This document shows, in pieces, positions 6,679 through 7,636 of a stretch of 7,636 nucleotides of DNA. Made by a program: the position numbers and the translations under genes. The notes beneath the pieces are model-generated. The model saw only the letters and a list, made by a program, of their open reading frames with translations. It searched no databases and was not told where the DNA came from. Position 1 is the stretch's first letter. The number at the start of each line of letters is the position of its first letter. Source of the DNA: Deltaproteobacteria bacterium (GTDB lineage Bacteria > Desulfobacterota > GWC2-55-46 > S146-70); assembly GCA_015492395.1 (NCBI GenBank), contig WGFD01000066.1, positions 1-7,636 on the forward strand, written 5' to 3'.

Positions 6679-7636
6679 TCAGTACGGAGCAGTCTCACTG
6701 TAAACGAGGCTGTCATCGAGCGGAATCACACTAACCCTGTCACCCGACCTGAAGGCGGTACCCTCGACAGGCAACATTATAAGAACATTTGCATTGACTA
6801 TACTGGTTATCATGCCCGATCCCTGTCCTTCCAGCGGAATGACGCTGAAATCCCCCACCCTGCCTTTCAACACACCCCTGACAAAGTGCATCCTTCCGGC
6901 CTTCTTCCTGATATCCACGGCAAGGACGGCATCGAAAGAGGTTGTAAAGATGGATTTGCGCCCTGCCATCTTCCTAAGCGCGGGTGCCACGAACTGCCCA
7001 AAGGCCACCATGGAAGAGATGGGATTGCCAGGCAAGCCGAAGACGGGCTTGCCGTTTATGAGGCCAAAGGCAAGTGGTTTGCCGGGCTTCATGGACACCT
7101 TCCAGAACCGCATCTCGGACCCCATGTCTTTCAAGACACCCTTAACAAAGTCGTAGTCACCTACAGAGACACCACCGGAAGACACGATACAGTCACTGTT
7201 CAGACCATCCATCAGCCTTTCTTCGAGGTCTTCCCTCGTGTCCCTGGCTATACCCAACTGTACAGGTTGCCCACCGCAGGAGATTATCTGGGCGGAGAGG
7301 GCATAACTGTTGCTGTTGACTATCTTACCCTCGGTAAGTCCGACATGTATATCGACAAGTTCGTCACCTGTAGAGAGTACCGCAACCCTAGGCCTCTGAT
7401 AGACACTTGTAGAGGCAATCCCCGCACTGGCCAGGATGGCTATCTCCGCCGGTCTGATGACTTGGCCGCTCCTGATCAGAGTATCACCGCTCCTATAGTC
7501 CTCTCCGGTCCTCCTAATATTTTCACCGGCCCTAGCCTCTTTGAAGACCTTTATCCTGTCTCCCCCTACACTCTCCGTATTCTCGACCATGACGACGGCA
7601 TCCGCGCCTTGGGGTACAGGGGCGCCTGTCATAATC
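6679..7636 (-). CDS. moeA: Molybdopterin molybdenumtransferase MoeA, N-terminal part outside the window
   Basis: MoeA inserts molybdate into adenylylated molybdopterin, the last step of basic molybdenum cofactor synthesis in the cytoplasm. The visible 318 residues begin in the conserved IMTGAPVPQGADAVVM segment, normally about 100 residues into a protein of roughly 400, so about a quarter is missing to the right. Counting from the first visible Met, motifs are GENIRRTGEDYRSGD (36-50), AVLSTGDELV (84-93), KIVNSNSYAL (103-112), SSGGVSVGDYDFVK (151-164), MKPGKPLAFG (181-190) and GLPGNPISSMVAF (199-211), followed by a C-terminal beta domain (about 230-306) ending near FRSGDRVSVIPLD. The MoaB/Mog-like central domain and domain IV are both complete, with no lesions. 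The frame is open to the right edge, so the ATG at 7632 is an internal Met. The stop is at 6681-6679; mtnA follows on the same strand after 164 bp. Together the two genes give no shared pathway, only proximity. Confidence 0.95.
   Translation of the reverse strand, partial: IMTGAPVPQGADAVVMVENTESVGGDRIKVFKEARAGENIRRTGEDYRSGDTLIRSGQVIRPAEIAILASAGIASTSVYQRPRVAVLSTGDELVDIHVGLTEGKIVNSNSYALSAQIISCGGQPVQLGIARDTREDLEERLMDGLNSDCIVSSGGVSVGDYDFVKGVLKDMGSEMRFWKVSMKPGKPLAFGLINGKPVFGLPGNPISSMVAFGQFVAPALRKMAGRKSIFTTSFDAVLAVDIRKKAGRMHFVRGVLKGRVGDFSVIPLEGQGSGMITSIVNANVLIMLPVEGTAFRSGDRVSVIPLDDSLVYSETAPY

Noticed and set aside
5249..6703. A 484-codon plus-strand frame opposite mtnA
   Set aside because: It lies antisense to the unmistakable mtnA, its translation is rich in His, Arg, Pro and Tyr without motifs, and it is an open-frame shadow of the real gene's codon bias.

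Overview
The window looks like chromosomal DNA from a Gram-negative, sigma-54-using bacterium. The evidence is an NtrB/NtrC-type two-component pair with an intact GAFTGA loop, a secreted DUF3108-type envelope protein, and housekeeping genes for molybdenum cofactor and methylthioadenosine salvage. Base composition is roughly balanced and ATA (Ile) and AGG (Arg) codons are frequent. The gene set would fit Desulfobacterota, Nitrospirota or relatives, but nothing here fixes the phylum.

Layout. A plus-strand gene enters from the left and ends at 158; only its last 51 residues are visible and I do not recognise it. Bases 159-468 hold no convincing gene, only an imperfect hairpin (248-289). From 469 to 1556 (+) lies a major facilitator superfamily transporter broken by several frameshifts and at least one internal deletion. 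From 7636 leftward to 1542 everything is on the minus strand, in the order moeA (start outside the window), mtnA, a disordered 275-bp stretch with a possible small ORF at its end, ntrB, ntrC, and a DUF3108-like exported protein. The transporter remnant and the DUF3108 gene converge and overlap by 15 bp inside a perfect 12-bp inverted repeat, whose innermost base pairs form the TAA stop codons of both genes.

How the genes fit together. ntrB and ntrC overlap by 11 bp and are certainly one signalling unit: a soluble PAS-domain histidine kinase and a sigma-54 activator. There is no glnA, glnB or amtB here to prove a nitrogen role. The DUF3108 gene follows ntrC after 187 bp. moeA (molybdenum insertion into molybdopterin) and mtnA (methionine salvage) are separated by 164 bp containing a hairpin and a weak sigma-70-like promoter, so mtnA may be transcribed on its own.

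What stands out. The transporter is clearly decayed. NtrB has only a TTG start with no visible ribosome-binding site, while a protein-like frame runs into its start from upstream. The convergent stop codons are built into a perfect hairpin. I see no CRISPR array, tRNA, rRNA, intact insertion sequence or phage gene, and no sign of a new multi-gene defence or biosynthetic system.
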